Below are positions 16,308-24,518 of a stretch of DNA of 64,000 bases, one piece after another; position 1 is the stretch's first letter; every line of letters begins with the position of its first letter. The notes beneath the pieces are model-generated. The model was not told where the DNA came from and ran no database searches. It saw only the letters and a list, made by a program, of their open reading frames with translations. The DNA is from DUPU01 sp050952465 (GTDB lineage Bacteria; Bacillota; Dehalobacteriia; Dehalobacteriales; Dehalobacteriaceae), in the NCBI GenBank assembly GCA_050952465.1, contig JBMNKZ010000002.1:1-64000 (forward strand). Direction: 5' to 3'. A program made the position numbers and the translations under genes.

Positions 16308-16913
16308 TTATACCGTCGCTGATAATATTTTTTCTAACAAAGGAAGCACAGCTTTAAACGCTTTTCCCCGGTGGCTGATAGAATTCTTCTCCTCCATGGC
16401 TAATTCGGCCATGGTTTTTCCTAATTCGGGGAGAAAAAACAAGGGATCATAGCCAAAACCGTTAGTACCCCTTGCTTCTGTCAAAATCAGTCCCTCACAG
16501 AACCCCTCACAATATACCGTCTGTCCAGAAGGTTCGACTACAGCAATGGTACAGGAGAATCTAGCTTTTCTTTGGTCTTCGGGCACCCCCTCCAACATCT
16601 TTAGAAGCTTTTCATTATTTTTTTGATCATTTCCCTCCTCCCCGGCAAAGCGTGCAGAGTTTACTCCCGGAAGTCCCCCCAGGTAGTCTACCACCAACCC
16701 CGAATCATCGGCCAGGGAAACCAATCCCGTTTTTTCAGCAGCAGAAGCTGCCTTTAACCTGGCATTTTCCCGGAAAGTACTCCCTGTCTCCAAAACTTTG
16801 GGGAGTTCCGGAAAATCCTTTAAGGAAAGAACCGTCCAAGGGTATCTACTGGTTAAACTCCTAAATTCATGGAGTTTTCCTTGATTTCCCGTAGCTAAAA
16901 TAATCTTCTTCAT
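16308..16913 (-). CDS. rdgB: dITP/XTP pyrophosphatase (RdgB/HAM1 family)
   Basis: Removes deaminated purine triphosphates (ITP, dITP, XTP) from the pool. The 201 residues begin MKKIILATGNQGK, the family substrate loop, and carry SLADDSGL and the C-terminal SHRGKAF. The ATG at 16913 overlaps the rph stop as ATGA and has GGAG 7 nt upstream; the ATG at 16919 is too close to it. The rph-rdgB pair is a conserved Firmicute operon, here clearly translationally coupled. Confidence 0.95.
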   Translation of the reverse strand: MKKIILATGNQGKLHEFRSLTSRYPWTVLSLKDFPELPKVLETGSTFRENARLKAASAAEKTGLVSLADDSGLVVDYLGGLPGVNSARFAGEEGNDQKNNEKLLKMLEGVPEDQRKARFSCTIAVVEPSGQTVYCEGFCEGLILTEARGTNGFGYDPLFFLPELGKTMAELAMEEKNSISHRGKAFKAVLPLLEKILSATV

Positions 16914-17653
16914 CGACATTCTCCAGAAACACCAATATTTAATCCTAGTACCTTTTTTTGTATCTCAATTAAATCCTTAATACCTTTTTCTGCCATGCGA
17001 AGCATCTCGTTCATTTCATCCCGAGTAAAAGGCTGAGCTTCTGCCGTACCCTGGATTTCAACAAACTTCCCTACACCAGTCATCACAATGTTCATATCAA
17101 CCTCGGCCTGAGAATCTTCGTGAAAACAAAGGTCTAAAAGTAATTCCCCATTGACTTTGCCCACGCTTACGGCCGCCAGCCAATCAAGAACGGGAAGTTC
17201 CGGCCATTTTTCCTCTTCTTTTAATTTTATTAAGGCATCCACCAGGGCCATAAAACTCCCGGTAATAGAAGTAGTCCTGGTTCCACCGTCGGCTTGAATT
17301 ACGTCACAATCTATGTAAATCGTCCGTTCCCCCAGCTTAGATAAATCCACCACTGACCTTAGGGAGCGACCGATCAATCTTTGTATTTCATGAGTGCGTC
17401 CTGAAATTTTTCCCTTGGCTGATTCCCGAATCGTTCTTACTTCAGTGGCCCTGGGTAGCATGGAATATTCCGCTGTAATCCATCCTTGAGAACTTCCTTT
17501 TAAAAAGGGCGGCACCTTGTCATCCACCGTAGCCGTACAAATAACCTTGGTATCTCCCATTTCGATAAAAACAGAACCCTCCGCGTTTTTTAAATAGCCC
17601 CTGGTAACCTTCACCGATCTTAATTCTTCTGCTTGTCTTCCATCAACCCGCAT
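16910..17653 (-). CDS. rph: Ribonuclease PH
   Basis: Phosphate-dependent 3'-to-5' exoribonuclease that trims the 3' ends of tRNA precursors. The 247-residue protein has MRVDGRQAEELR at the N-terminus, the phosphate-binding region with RTHEIQRLIGRSLR and the conserved CDVIQADGGTRTTSI. The ATG at 17653 with GAGAGGAG 7 nt upstream is preferred to an in-frame TTG at 17674. It is the first gene of rph-rdgB; the neighbouring tRNA cluster shares its functional theme. Confidence 0.96.
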   Translation of the reverse strand: MRVDGRQAEELRSVKVTRGYLKNAEGSVFIEMGDTKVICTATVDDKVPPFLKGSSQGWITAEYSMLPRATEVRTIRESAKGKISGRTHEIQRLIGRSLRSVVDLSKLGERTIYIDCDVIQADGGTRTTSITGSFMALVDALIKLKEEEKWPELPVLDWLAAVSVGKVNGELLLDLCFHEDSQAEVDMNIVMTGVGKFVEIQGTAEAQPFTRDEMNEMLRMAEKGIKDLIEIQKKVLGLNIGVSGECR

Positions 17654-17728
17654 TCTTAATCTCCTCTCAGTCAACGCTCCATGGCATCAGATGACCGTTA
17701 GTATGCACTGCTTCATGTTCCAATTTTT

Positions 17729-17757
17729 AGTATAGCATTTTATCCTCCCCTGGTAAA
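17729..17757 (-). promoter_or_regulatory. Candidate promoter of rph-rdgB
   Basis: Minus strand TTTACC (17757-17752), 17-nt spacer, TATACT (17734-17729), about 75 nt before the rph start. Confidence 0.55.
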
Positions 17758-17780
17758 GGAGGGGATAGCCTAATTATGCG

Positions 17781-17862
17781 GAACCTGCGGCAGACTAACT
17801 ATCGGTTGCATAATAGTCCTTTATGGACATCAACCTTGCTAGTCTTTTTAAGCCGCAGGTTC
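17781..17862. repeat. Long nested inverted repeat between the activase gene and rph
   Basis: Perfect 11-bp outer arms GAACCTGCGGC/GCCGCAGGTTC, then AGACTA/TAGTCT, GGTTG/CAACC and a GTCC/GGAC tip. The result is an 82-nt rod-like foldback in the 355-bp gene-free stretch 17654-18008. It could be a small RNA, a MITE-like repeat or an elaborate terminator of the dehydratase-activase unit. Nothing else recognisable was seen in 17870-18008. Confidence 0.65.
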
Positions 17863-18008
17863 TAAGTATATTTTCTCCTGAAAAAAGAGAAATATTAATA
17901 AAAGGCTTTTCTATCTTATGTAAAATTTTACTTTGTCTTTAAATGCTTAGATCCTTCGATAACGCTTAGGATAACAATCTTGGATGATTCACCGTCCCCC
18001 TGGATCCT

Positions 18009-18770
18009 TTAGGTTCTTCCATGAATACAGCAGCCGATGGCCCCATTAAACTGGGGTTCCTTCGGCACAATTACCTCTACTCCAAACTCTCTTTCTATTA
18101 TTTTTTTAATAGCTTGGTTAAAAGCCACTCCTCCCGTAAAAATAATGTTCTCGCTCATTAACTGATTTAGCATGGGCTTAATCCGGTTGACTATGGTTTG
18201 ATTCACGCCGGCGGCTAGTCTCTCCACGGGAATGCCTTCGATAATTTTTCCAATTAATTCTGATTCACCAAAAACGGCGCAAGTGGAAGATAACTCCACT
18301 GGTTCAGCTTCATGCTTACCTAATTCTTCTAATGATATCCCTAAAACGCGGGACATGTTTTCCAAAAACCTGCCGGAACTCGCCGCACATTTATCGTTGG
18401 TTTGAAAATCCACCATTCTTCCTTTAACCACTTTAACTATCTTGCTGTCCTGTCCACCTAAATCCATTAAAGTAAAAGTGTTGAGGCCGGTCTGGTTCAT
18501 AGCACCTAAAACATGAGCCTTAATTTCCGGAATTACATCCCCACCCACAATTTTCACGGTTAATCTCCCGTATCCGGTGGATACTACCTTTCCCTCGGTT
18601 TCAAGATGCAGTTTGCCAAAATTTATGCGTAATTCTCCCGCCTCTAAATGACCATACTGCCGGTAAAATTCTATTGTATCAAAGCGGTGGAAAACCCATT
18701 CCTGCTTCTTTTCTAAAGCGATTTTTACATGTCTGCTGCCTAAATCTATTCCTAAAACCACATATTTCAC
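18009..18770 (-). CDS. 2-hydroxyacyl-CoA dehydratase activase-type ATPase (BadF/BadG/HgdC family)
   Basis: Member of the [4Fe-4S]-bridged ASKHA ATPases that inject a low-potential electron into 2-hydroxyacyl-CoA dehydratases or benzoyl-CoA-type reductases. The 253 residues show the phosphate-1 motif GIDLGSRHVKIAL (7-19), DLGGQDSK (about 103-110) and the two bridging cysteines C128 (NDKCAASSGRF) and C164 (STCAVFGES). The GTG start overlaps the stop of the upstream partner as GTGA, so the two are co-translated. Length matches HgdC. The electron acceptor should be the neighbouring gene product. Confidence 0.88.
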   Translation of the reverse strand: MKYVVLGIDLGSRHVKIALEKKQEWVFHRFDTIEFYRQYGHLEAGELRINFGKLHLETEGKVVSTGYGRLTVKIVGGDVIPEIKAHVLGAMNQTGLNTFTLMDLGGQDSKIVKVVKGRMVDFQTNDKCAASSGRFLENMSRVLGISLEELGKHEAEPVELSSTCAVFGESELIGKIIEGIPVERLAAGVNQTIVNRIKPMLNQLMSENIIFTGGVAFNQAIKKIIEREFGVEVIVPKEPQFNGAIGCCIHGRT

Positions 18771-19756
18771 CTCATCATATCCAAGAAGGAATCGATTCTC
18801 ATTTTACTTCGGGCATCCACAGGCCCAGGCTGGTCACCCTCTAAACTAAGCATGGGAATATTAAGCTTAGTACGGAAGATAATGTCTTCTATTTGGCGGA
18901 AGCAAAAACTCTGGGTGTAATGAATCAGCATATCCAGTTTCCTTTCCTTAATTGCCTGTTCAATGTCAGCTAAACGCTTAAAAACATGATAAGGATAGGT
19001 ATATTGTTGATATTGCTCAATCAAATCAGCAGTATAAAAAGGCATAGAAAACTGCCTTTGCACCTCATTAAAAACAACCCGTCCCCCTTTTTGTTCTAAA
19101 TAATCATAAAGATCAGTGATAATAGGGGGAACTCCGATAAAGCCGATTCTAATCTCATCTTTAAAGGGAGTTCTTTCTTTAACCTTTTTAATAAAAGCTT
19201 CTGCTTCTTCAGCAAATTGGACTGGGTTACTGTTAAAGTCACTGCAACTGACCTGGAAAAGATGGTTTTCCCATCCGCTCACGAGATTTTCCTCATATGT
19301 TAACCGGTCAATTTCCCAAATTAGTTTACGTACCTGATCCAGCTCTTGTTTTTTCTTATTTACTTCCTGCCAATTAGTACCCAGCCGTTCCATCAGTTTT
19401 TCTATTTGCAATTTGAGCAAATCCCGATCCTGATCAAAGGGAAAGGCAAAAGGGATGATTTCAATACCCTCTAATTCAAGTGTTTCCATTAAGGCGTGGG
19501 TATTGGAACAATCCCCCTGGGTCACCGCGATTACCTTTTTAATCTCCGGCTCTGATATAACTGTACCATAAATCCCCTTAATCCACCCGCATAAATTCCG
19601 AGGATATCCGGCCAGTTCCGCCTTCTCAATGGGAACGCGGGTTTCCTTACTTGTAATAAATATATTGTTCAAATCTACCGGAACATATCCTCCAGCATAA
19701 ATCACCTCAACCGGAATGGTTGTTGTTAATCCAATTTTTTCTGTCAAAAAGTGCAC
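18767..19756 (-). CDS. 2-hydroxyacyl-CoA dehydratase subunit D-like (HgdB family) protein
   Basis: 329 residues of the HgdB/YjiM-type dehydratase fold, expected to hold a [4Fe-4S] cluster (candidate ligands C56 in RNLCGW, a Cys in TQGDCSNTH and the Cys in SFCFRQIED). The sequence VEVIYAGGYVPVDLNN near the N-terminus is typical of the family. It is coupled by a 4-bp overlap to the activase. No second dehydratase subunit, CoA-transferase or acyl-CoA dehydrogenase is nearby, so it is probably one of the single-subunit homologues of unknown substrate. The GTG start at 19756 has only a weak ribosome site. Confidence 0.8.
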   Translation of the reverse strand: MHFLTEKIGLTTTIPVEVIYAGGYVPVDLNNIFITSKETRVPIEKAELAGYPRNLCGWIKGIYGTVISEPEIKKVIAVTQGDCSNTHALMETLELEGIEIIPFAFPFDQDRDLLKLQIEKLMERLGTNWQEVNKKKQELDQVRKLIWEIDRLTYEENLVSGWENHLFQVSCSDFNSNPVQFAEEAEAFIKKVKERTPFKDEIRIGFIGVPPIITDLYDYLEQKGGRVVFNEVQRQFSMPFYTADLIEQYQQYTYPYHVFKRLADIEQAIKERKLDMLIHYTQSFCFRQIEDIIFRTKLNIPMLSLEGDQPGPVDARSKMRIDSFLDMMR

Positions 19757-19895
19757 CCCATCTCAGTCTTGTCAGATTCATTTCTGTTATTATAACGCAA
19801 GGGTAAAAAATTTTCGAGTCAATATTAATGTTTCCCGGTCTTTTGCGTCTTTCCATTTAACTTGCCCACTATTTTACATCCAAAAAAAGAAAACC

Positions 19896-19925
19896 TGGCT
19901 TACGCCAAGCCGAAGGCTTAGTGGA
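19896..19925. repeat. Short hairpin containing GCTTACGCCAA
   Basis: AAGCC-GAA-GGCTT stem inside a segment carrying GCTTACGCCAA (19898-19908) and GCTTAGTGG (19916-19924). Near-identical words frame a hairpin at 20776-20831. Confidence 0.5.
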
Positions 19926-19942
19926 ATAGGGCCTTTTAAAAG

Positions 19943-19964
19943 AAAAAAGCGCAATGCGCTTTTA
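19943..19964 (-). terminator. Terminator after the GerM-domain gene
   Basis: Minus strand AAAAGCGC-ATT-GCGCTTTTTTC, 20 nt past the stop of the GerM-domain gene. Confidence 0.8.
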
Positions 19965-19983
19965 CTGTTTAAAAAGTTTTACC

Positions 19984-20604
19984 TTATTGTCTAATGATAA
20001 TCTCTTCATTTCGAGCCATCGTAGTTGAAACATCCATATGACCGGCAATGGTTTCTACCTTCTGTCCGTCAACTAGGATTTGCACCTCTTGGATGGTCGG
20101 AAACTGGGTCAAAGTATTCACCACAGAGTAAACCGTCATTTCCTCGTTCATGGAACCACCGGGATGATTTACTACCAATTCCCCACTAAAGTCAACAATA
20201 CATACCCCATCCGGGCGCACATTAATATCCAAAAGTTCTGTTCCCACCGGAATTGTCGGTAATAATCCGGATTCGACACTAGGGCCGGCGATCAATTCCT
20301 GCATTACCGCCCGGGCAATCCCTTCTACCTTAGGTATATCTCTCATTTCACACACCAGATGCTGTCCTGACTCGTCACTAAAATATAAAGCAATCTCTTT
20401 CGTTTCCCCAATTAAGGCTTCATTTAAAAATTCCGTTCCTTCCAACCCTTCCAGGCTCTCTGTGGTCGGGGTTTCCTCCCCCCCACTTTTCCAGGCTTGG
20501 AGCCGGTCTATTAAAGCGCACCCGGCTGTCATTGATACCAAAAAAACCAGCAGCACAACTAAGCCGACTCCCATAAGATTGTGCCTTCCCTTGAAAAGCT
20601 TCAT
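19984..20604 (-). CDS. GerM-domain lipoprotein
   Basis: A secreted, membrane-tethered protein with one GerM domain (sporulation/germination domain, about residues 55-200; segments ALYFSDESGQHLVCEMR, VMQELIAGP and VNTLTQFPTIQEVQILVDGQ). The N-terminus has positive residues, a hydrophobic stretch (about 10-26) and a lipobox-like TAGC, so Cys about 29 is the likely lipidation site. Two ATG starts (20625 and 20604) each have ribosome-site-like sequence; the inner one gives a cleaner signal peptide. In Bacillus, GerM (two such domains) helps engulfment; the role of this single-domain form is inferred only. Confidence 0.82.
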   Translation of the reverse strand: MKLFKGRHNLMGVGLVVLLVFLVSMTAGCALIDRLQAWKSGGEETPTTESLEGLEGTEFLNEALIGETKEIALYFSDESGQHLVCEMRDIPKVEGIARAVMQELIAGPSVESGLLPTIPVGTELLDINVRPDGVCIVDFSGELVVNHPGGSMNEEMTVYSVVNTLTQFPTIQEVQILVDGQKVETIAGHMDVSTTMARNEEIIIRQ

Positions 20605-20775
20605 TTTTCTCCTTCCCCTCCTCATACTACTCCTTAATTATTTAAGAATGACGATTAGTAATATGTATAAGGGAAGGGTGATTTTTAGTACAAGTTTTTT
20701 TAAGAAATTACGCAAGTTCTTAATTCAGATAGAGATTCTTTTACCCCATCTGAATTCTAGAAATGCTAATGCATA

Positions 20776-20831
20776 GCTTAGTTGGCGTTTGACTTTGACT
20801 CTCGCCTCAAGAGGCGGGAAGCTTACGCCAA
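20776..20831. repeat. Hairpin downstream of the paaK-ACT unit
   Basis: Outer arms TTGGCGT (20782-20788) and ACGCCAA (20825-20831) enclose a CGCCTC-AA-GAGGCG hairpin. It lies 11 nt after the ACT gene stop and could end that transcript. It shares GCTTACGCCAA and GCTTAGT(T)GG with the 19896-19925 element. Confidence 0.55.
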
Positions 20832-20841
20832 ATTAGTCTGT

Positions 20842-21273
20842 TTAAAGAGAATATACCTCCACTTCAGGTATTACTTTGATTTGATGTTTTTCTAAAACCT
20901 CTACCGCTTCGTCAATTTGTTCCACCCGAAAAATATTAATTGCTTCACACCCCGACTGGCCTATGAAAGCATACAAATACTCCAGGTTAATTTTTTCTTT
21001 ATCTAGAATCTCCAATACTCGGGCTAATCCCCCAGGAATATCAGGCATCTCTACAGCAATAACTTCTGTCATGCTCACGGTGAAATCATTTTCTTTCAAT
21101 ACTTGATAAGCAATATCTGGTTTATCCACAATTAACCGAAGAATTCCAAAATCTGAGGTATCAGCGATGGAAAGGGCCCGAATGTTCACTCCTACCTTAG
21201 CTAAAAGCTTAGTCACTTCAGCCAGGCGTCCGCATTTATTCTCTAGAAAAACAGATATTTGCTGCACACTCAT
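20842..21273 (-). CDS. Tandem ACT-domain regulatory protein
   Basis: A 143-residue protein made of two ACT domains (about 3-68 and 69-140; the second opens with EMPDIPGGLARVLEILDKEKINLEYLYAF). ACT domains bind amino acids; no enzyme domain is attached. The ATG at 21273 has AAAGGAGG upstream; longer in-frame starts (21339) have no better site. It follows paaK by 68 bp under the same T-box, so it probably senses an aromatic amino acid or modulates the ligase; that link is inferred from context. Confidence 0.85.
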   Translation of the reverse strand: MSVQQISVFLENKCGRLAEVTKLLAKVGVNIRALSIADTSDFGILRLIVDKPDIAYQVLKENDFTVSMTEVIAVEMPDIPGGLARVLEILDKEKINLEYLYAFIGQSGCEAINIFRVEQIDEAVEVLEKHQIKVIPEVEVYSL

Positions 21274-21341
21274 TTTGCTTGACCCTCCTTTATTAGTTCC
21301 TTTTAATTCCATTGTTACCTTTTCTCCTTCGATTGTCAATA

Positions 21342-22649
21342 TTAAAATCTCCGCTTATCCGTGACCCGTTTGGCCTTGCCTTGGCTTCGCGCTAGTTTTT
21401 TCGGTTCTACTAAGGTTACCTTGCAGGAAATTCCTAAAACGCTGTCCAATTGATGCTTAATTAAATGCTCAAGTTGCTCCAGGCGTCGCACCTTATCGGA
21501 AAACATCCGATCGGAAACCTCTACCTGCACTTCCAATGTATCTAAATTATTTATCCGATCCACTATCAAATGATAATTTGGACTGGCGTAGCCACTTTCC
21601 AAGAGGACACTTTCCACTTGAGAAGGAAAAATATTTACACCCCGGATAATAAGCATATCGTCACTCCGCCCGGTAATTCTAGACATGCGGACATGAGTCC
21701 GGCCGCAAGGACATTCTTCAATATGCAGAGATGAAAGGTCTCTGGTGCGATAACGGATCACAGGAAAACCTTCCTTTGTAATGGTGGTGAATACTAGTTC
21801 ACCTTTTTCTCCGTAAGGAAGAGTCTCCCCGGTTTCCGGATTGATGATCTCAGGAATGAAGTGATCTTCAAAAATATGAAGACCGTTTTTCTCACTGCAT
21901 TCCATAGCCACTCCGGGGCCCATCACTTCGCTTAAACCATAAATATCATGAGCACTTAAACCTAACCTGTTTTCAATTTCTTTTCTCATAGCCTCAGTCC
22001 AAGGTTCCGCCCCGAAAATTCCGGCTTTAAGTTTAATTTCCTCTTTGTTGATACCCAACTCTTCCATTTCTTCCGCCAGAACGAGAGCATAGGAGGGGGT
22101 ACAGGCCAAGGCAGTACTGCCGAAATCCTTCATAATCATAACCTGTCTTTTATTATTACCCCCGGAGGTAGGGATAACAGATGCGCCAACCTTTTCCGCC
22201 CCGTTATGAATGCCTAACCCGCCAGTAAACAAACCATATCCATAGGAAATCTGGATCACATCCTGCTTGGTTACTCCGGCAAATCCTAAGGATCTGGCAG
22301 CCAATTCCGACCAAGTATTCAAGTCCTGACGGGTATAACCCACAACAATAGGTTTCCCGGTAGTACCCGAAGAGGAATGAATCCTGACAATTTCGCTTAA
22401 AGGGGCGGCAAATAAACCGTAAGGATAATTATCTCTTAAGTCTGTTTTTACAGTAAAGGGAAGTTTGGATAGATCCGAAAGCTGCTTAATGTCACCGGGC
22501 TCCACGCCTTTTTCCTGCATCGCTTTTCGGTAATGAGGCACATTATGGTATACTCTTTCCACCGTTTGTTTTAAGCGTTCCAATTGTAAAGTTTCCAACT
22601 CTTCCCGAGGCATACATTCATACCTCTCATTCCAATACATGTTAATCAC
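21342..22649 (-). CDS. paaK: Phenylacetate-CoA ligase family enzyme
   Basis: AMP-forming aryl-acyl-CoA ligase (ANL superfamily) converting phenylacetate or a related aryl acetate, ATP and CoA to the CoA thioester. The 435 residues contain the P-loop-like HSSSGTTGKPIVVGYT (about 91-106), YGLSEVMGPG, the RTRDLS hinge segment and the C-terminal GVNIFPSQVE region. The Cys pair CPCGRTH is typical of the family. Anaerobes often pair this gene with an ACT protein and indolepyruvate/arylpyruvate:ferredoxin oxidoreductase; the oxidoreductase is not in the window. Controlled by a Phe-type T-box. Confidence 0.92.
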   Translation of the reverse strand: MINMYWNERYECMPREELETLQLERLKQTVERVYHNVPHYRKAMQEKGVEPGDIKQLSDLSKLPFTVKTDLRDNYPYGLFAAPLSEIVRIHSSSGTTGKPIVVGYTRQDLNTWSELAARSLGFAGVTKQDVIQISYGYGLFTGGLGIHNGAEKVGASVIPTSGGNNKRQVMIMKDFGSTALACTPSYALVLAEEMEELGINKEEIKLKAGIFGAEPWTEAMRKEIENRLGLSAHDIYGLSEVMGPGVAMECSEKNGLHIFEDHFIPEIINPETGETLPYGEKGELVFTTITKEGFPVIRYRTRDLSSLHIEECPCGRTHVRMSRITGRSDDMLIIRGVNIFPSQVESVLLESGYASPNYHLIVDRINNLDTLEVQVEVSDRMFSDKVRRLEQLEHLIKHQLDSVLGISCKVTLVEPKKLARSQGKAKRVTDKRRF

Positions 22650-22682
22650 CCCATATTATTATTCTTTAAATTAGTTAATTAA

Positions 22683-23060
22683 AATAAAAAACACTTCGCG
22701 TCTTAGGGACGGAAAGTGCACCGCGGTACCACCCAAATTGGTTAAAAACCCACTCTTAAGGTACAGGAATAACAACATTCTTCCTTTGAATTAAGGTAAA
22801 TAAATAAAAAGCTTTTTGTCTAAGGACAAAAAGCATTACCACCTTAAATCAAAAGTACAGGGTTGTTACCCGATACCTGTCTTCGCTAACGGGAATTCCC
22901 GGCTAAAGCTACCACCTGGAAAAACCCCAGGCTTCACCCCGCAGTTCAAGAGTGAATTTCTGTTAACTTAACTTTGAAATGCTCTCAATCTCCGGCATTT
23001 CTTCCCTGTAAAAGTATCCATTAACATACTTGTCTCTATCATTACTTTTCTCTATAAAAT
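22683..23060 (-). promoter_or_regulatory. T-box riboswitch with two antiterminator/terminator modules (Phe specifier)
   Basis: Transcribed on the minus strand into paaK. The stem I region (about 23035-22870) contains GAA-A-TTC (22954-22960), fitting the GAA-N-specifier pattern with UUC (Phe). Module 1: AAGGTGGTAATGC (about 22834-22846), then hairpin GCTTTTTGTC/GACAAAAAGC and TTTTTATTT. Module 2: GGGTGGTACCGCGGTGC (about 22718-22734), then hairpin CACTTTCCGTCCC...GCGAAGTG and TTTTTTA. Both modules expose TGGT. Only about 70 nt separate them, too little for a second stem I. Confidence 0.85.
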
Positions 23061-23132
23061 TATTAATAGTTTAACATAAAGGCATTCCTTTAGCAATATA
23101 TTTTACGTTTTTTGTATCCCGGTAAAATCCAA

Positions 23133-24263
23133 TTAGGCAATCTTCTCCACCAGCTTGATAAAAGAGGCGAGTATCGCGCGGGATGAACGTACCAAAAGTT
23201 CCACATTTTCAAGGTTGCAGTTGTTAATTACCCTTTGTGCAGCTATATGAACTATCTCGTGAGGTTTATCAATGGCAATGAATTCAGGAACATCTGCATA
23301 CTGTTTCCGGCAAGAATCATACCATTTTCCAAAGGCACAGCTGTGATGATCACTAACAGTAATGCCTTTTCCCGCATTCTTGATGGTATCACGCAAAAAA
23401 TTAGCATGGTCAATTAAGCGAAGAGACAAATTAGCAATATTCGTACCATCATCATGAACCACCAGTGCCGGATTAACTATGTCATACAAGAACTTGGCTT
23501 CATTAACAATGCGATCCCCAAAATCTACCCCTGCTGCCAACTCTGTTGCCAGATTGGCTGTGCTGTCTATAGCCACGGATTGTTGCTGCATGGAACTGGC
23601 AATAACGTTTATCATTAAAGCAACATTATCTATTTGGTCAGTTTGTTCTTTAATAACATTGCCCATTTTATTGGAGCTCTCCATATATGCCTTTAAACTT
23701 TTTTGTACACTTAATGCTCCTTGTTCCGTAGTATCCGAACGTTCTTTTACCGTATTGGTTATTAATTTTACTTTTTTTACAGCTTCCTTAGACTGCCCGG
23801 CAAGTTTACGTACTTCGTCAGCTACTACAGCAAATCCCCGCCCCTGCTCGCCGGCTCTGGCTGCTTCAATAGCAGCGTTTAAGGATAATAAATTCGTTTG
23901 GTCGGCTATTTCAGCCACATTTTCGTTAATTTCATCCATTTTGTTTACTTCACTATGTAATTCGGTAATATTATCCACCATCTGCTTTAAAATTCCCTGC
24001 ACCTTTTCCCCTTCACTCAACAAACCATTGATCTGACTAACATTATCAGCAAAACCGAGATTAATCTTTTCCATAGCGGCGGATAGCTCCTTTGAAGAAG
24101 CTGTTACCTCCTCGGTAGTTGCTGACAACTCTTGGTTTGAGGCGGCGAGGTCGGCAGTCTTATCGGCTACCTCCTGAACCTTGAGGGCTGTTTGAAAAGC
24201 TATAAGTTCTGTATGAGCCAATGTAAAGTTCGCTAATGCAGAAATAAACCGGATATTATGCAT
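23133..24263 (-). CDS. Soluble methyl-accepting chemotaxis protein with C-terminal CZB domain
   Basis: A cytoplasmic chemoreceptor: 376 residues without membrane segments. A short N-terminal part leads into the coiled-coil signalling domain with the hairpin tip DQTNLLSLNAAIEAARAGEQ (about 125-145). The C-terminus is a CZB-like zinc-binding domain (about 285-370) with spaced His/Cys: DHANFLRD, HHSCAFGKWY and HEIVHIAAQ. It probably reports on zinc or oxidants to CheA/CheW. It stands alone, 26 kb from the che genes; the start codon has a weak ribosome site, so the exact N-terminus is uncertain. Confidence 0.88.
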   Translation of the reverse strand: MHNIRFISALANFTLAHTELIAFQTALKVQEVADKTADLAASNQELSATTEEVTASSKELSAAMEKINLGFADNVSQINGLLSEGEKVQGILKQMVDNITELHSEVNKMDEINENVAEIADQTNLLSLNAAIEAARAGEQGRGFAVVADEVRKLAGQSKEAVKKVKLITNTVKERSDTTEQGALSVQKSLKAYMESSNKMGNVIKEQTDQIDNVALMINVIASSMQQQSVAIDSTANLATELAAGVDFGDRIVNEAKFLYDIVNPALVVHDDGTNIANLSLRLIDHANFLRDTIKNAGKGITVSDHHSCAFGKWYDSCRKQYADVPEFIAIDKPHEIVHIAAQRVINNCNLENVELLVRSSRAILASFIKLVEKIA

Positions 24264-24518
24264 AGTAATACCAACCCCATTCTTATTAGTAATGATTATA
24301 ATTATACATAATGGGTTGATTTTCCTCCTGCTGGAGCTAAATTTTAAAAGTTTTAATTTTAAGGTAGCATTATGTAGGTAAGTGTAATAATTTCTATAAT
24401 GATTGTCTGAAATTGATGATAAATGTTGTAATATTTTTGCTTTGACAATGTTTTAACTTCTTATCCTTTATCCTATAAGGGCCTCAATTGTATCTAGACA
24501 AGAAATTGTATTTGGGCT

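Noticed and set aside
18009..19756. Benzoyl-CoA reductase operon
   Set aside because: Only one catalytic-type subunit is present and no ring-degradation or ferredoxin genes are nearby; the nearby paaK is under separate T-box control.
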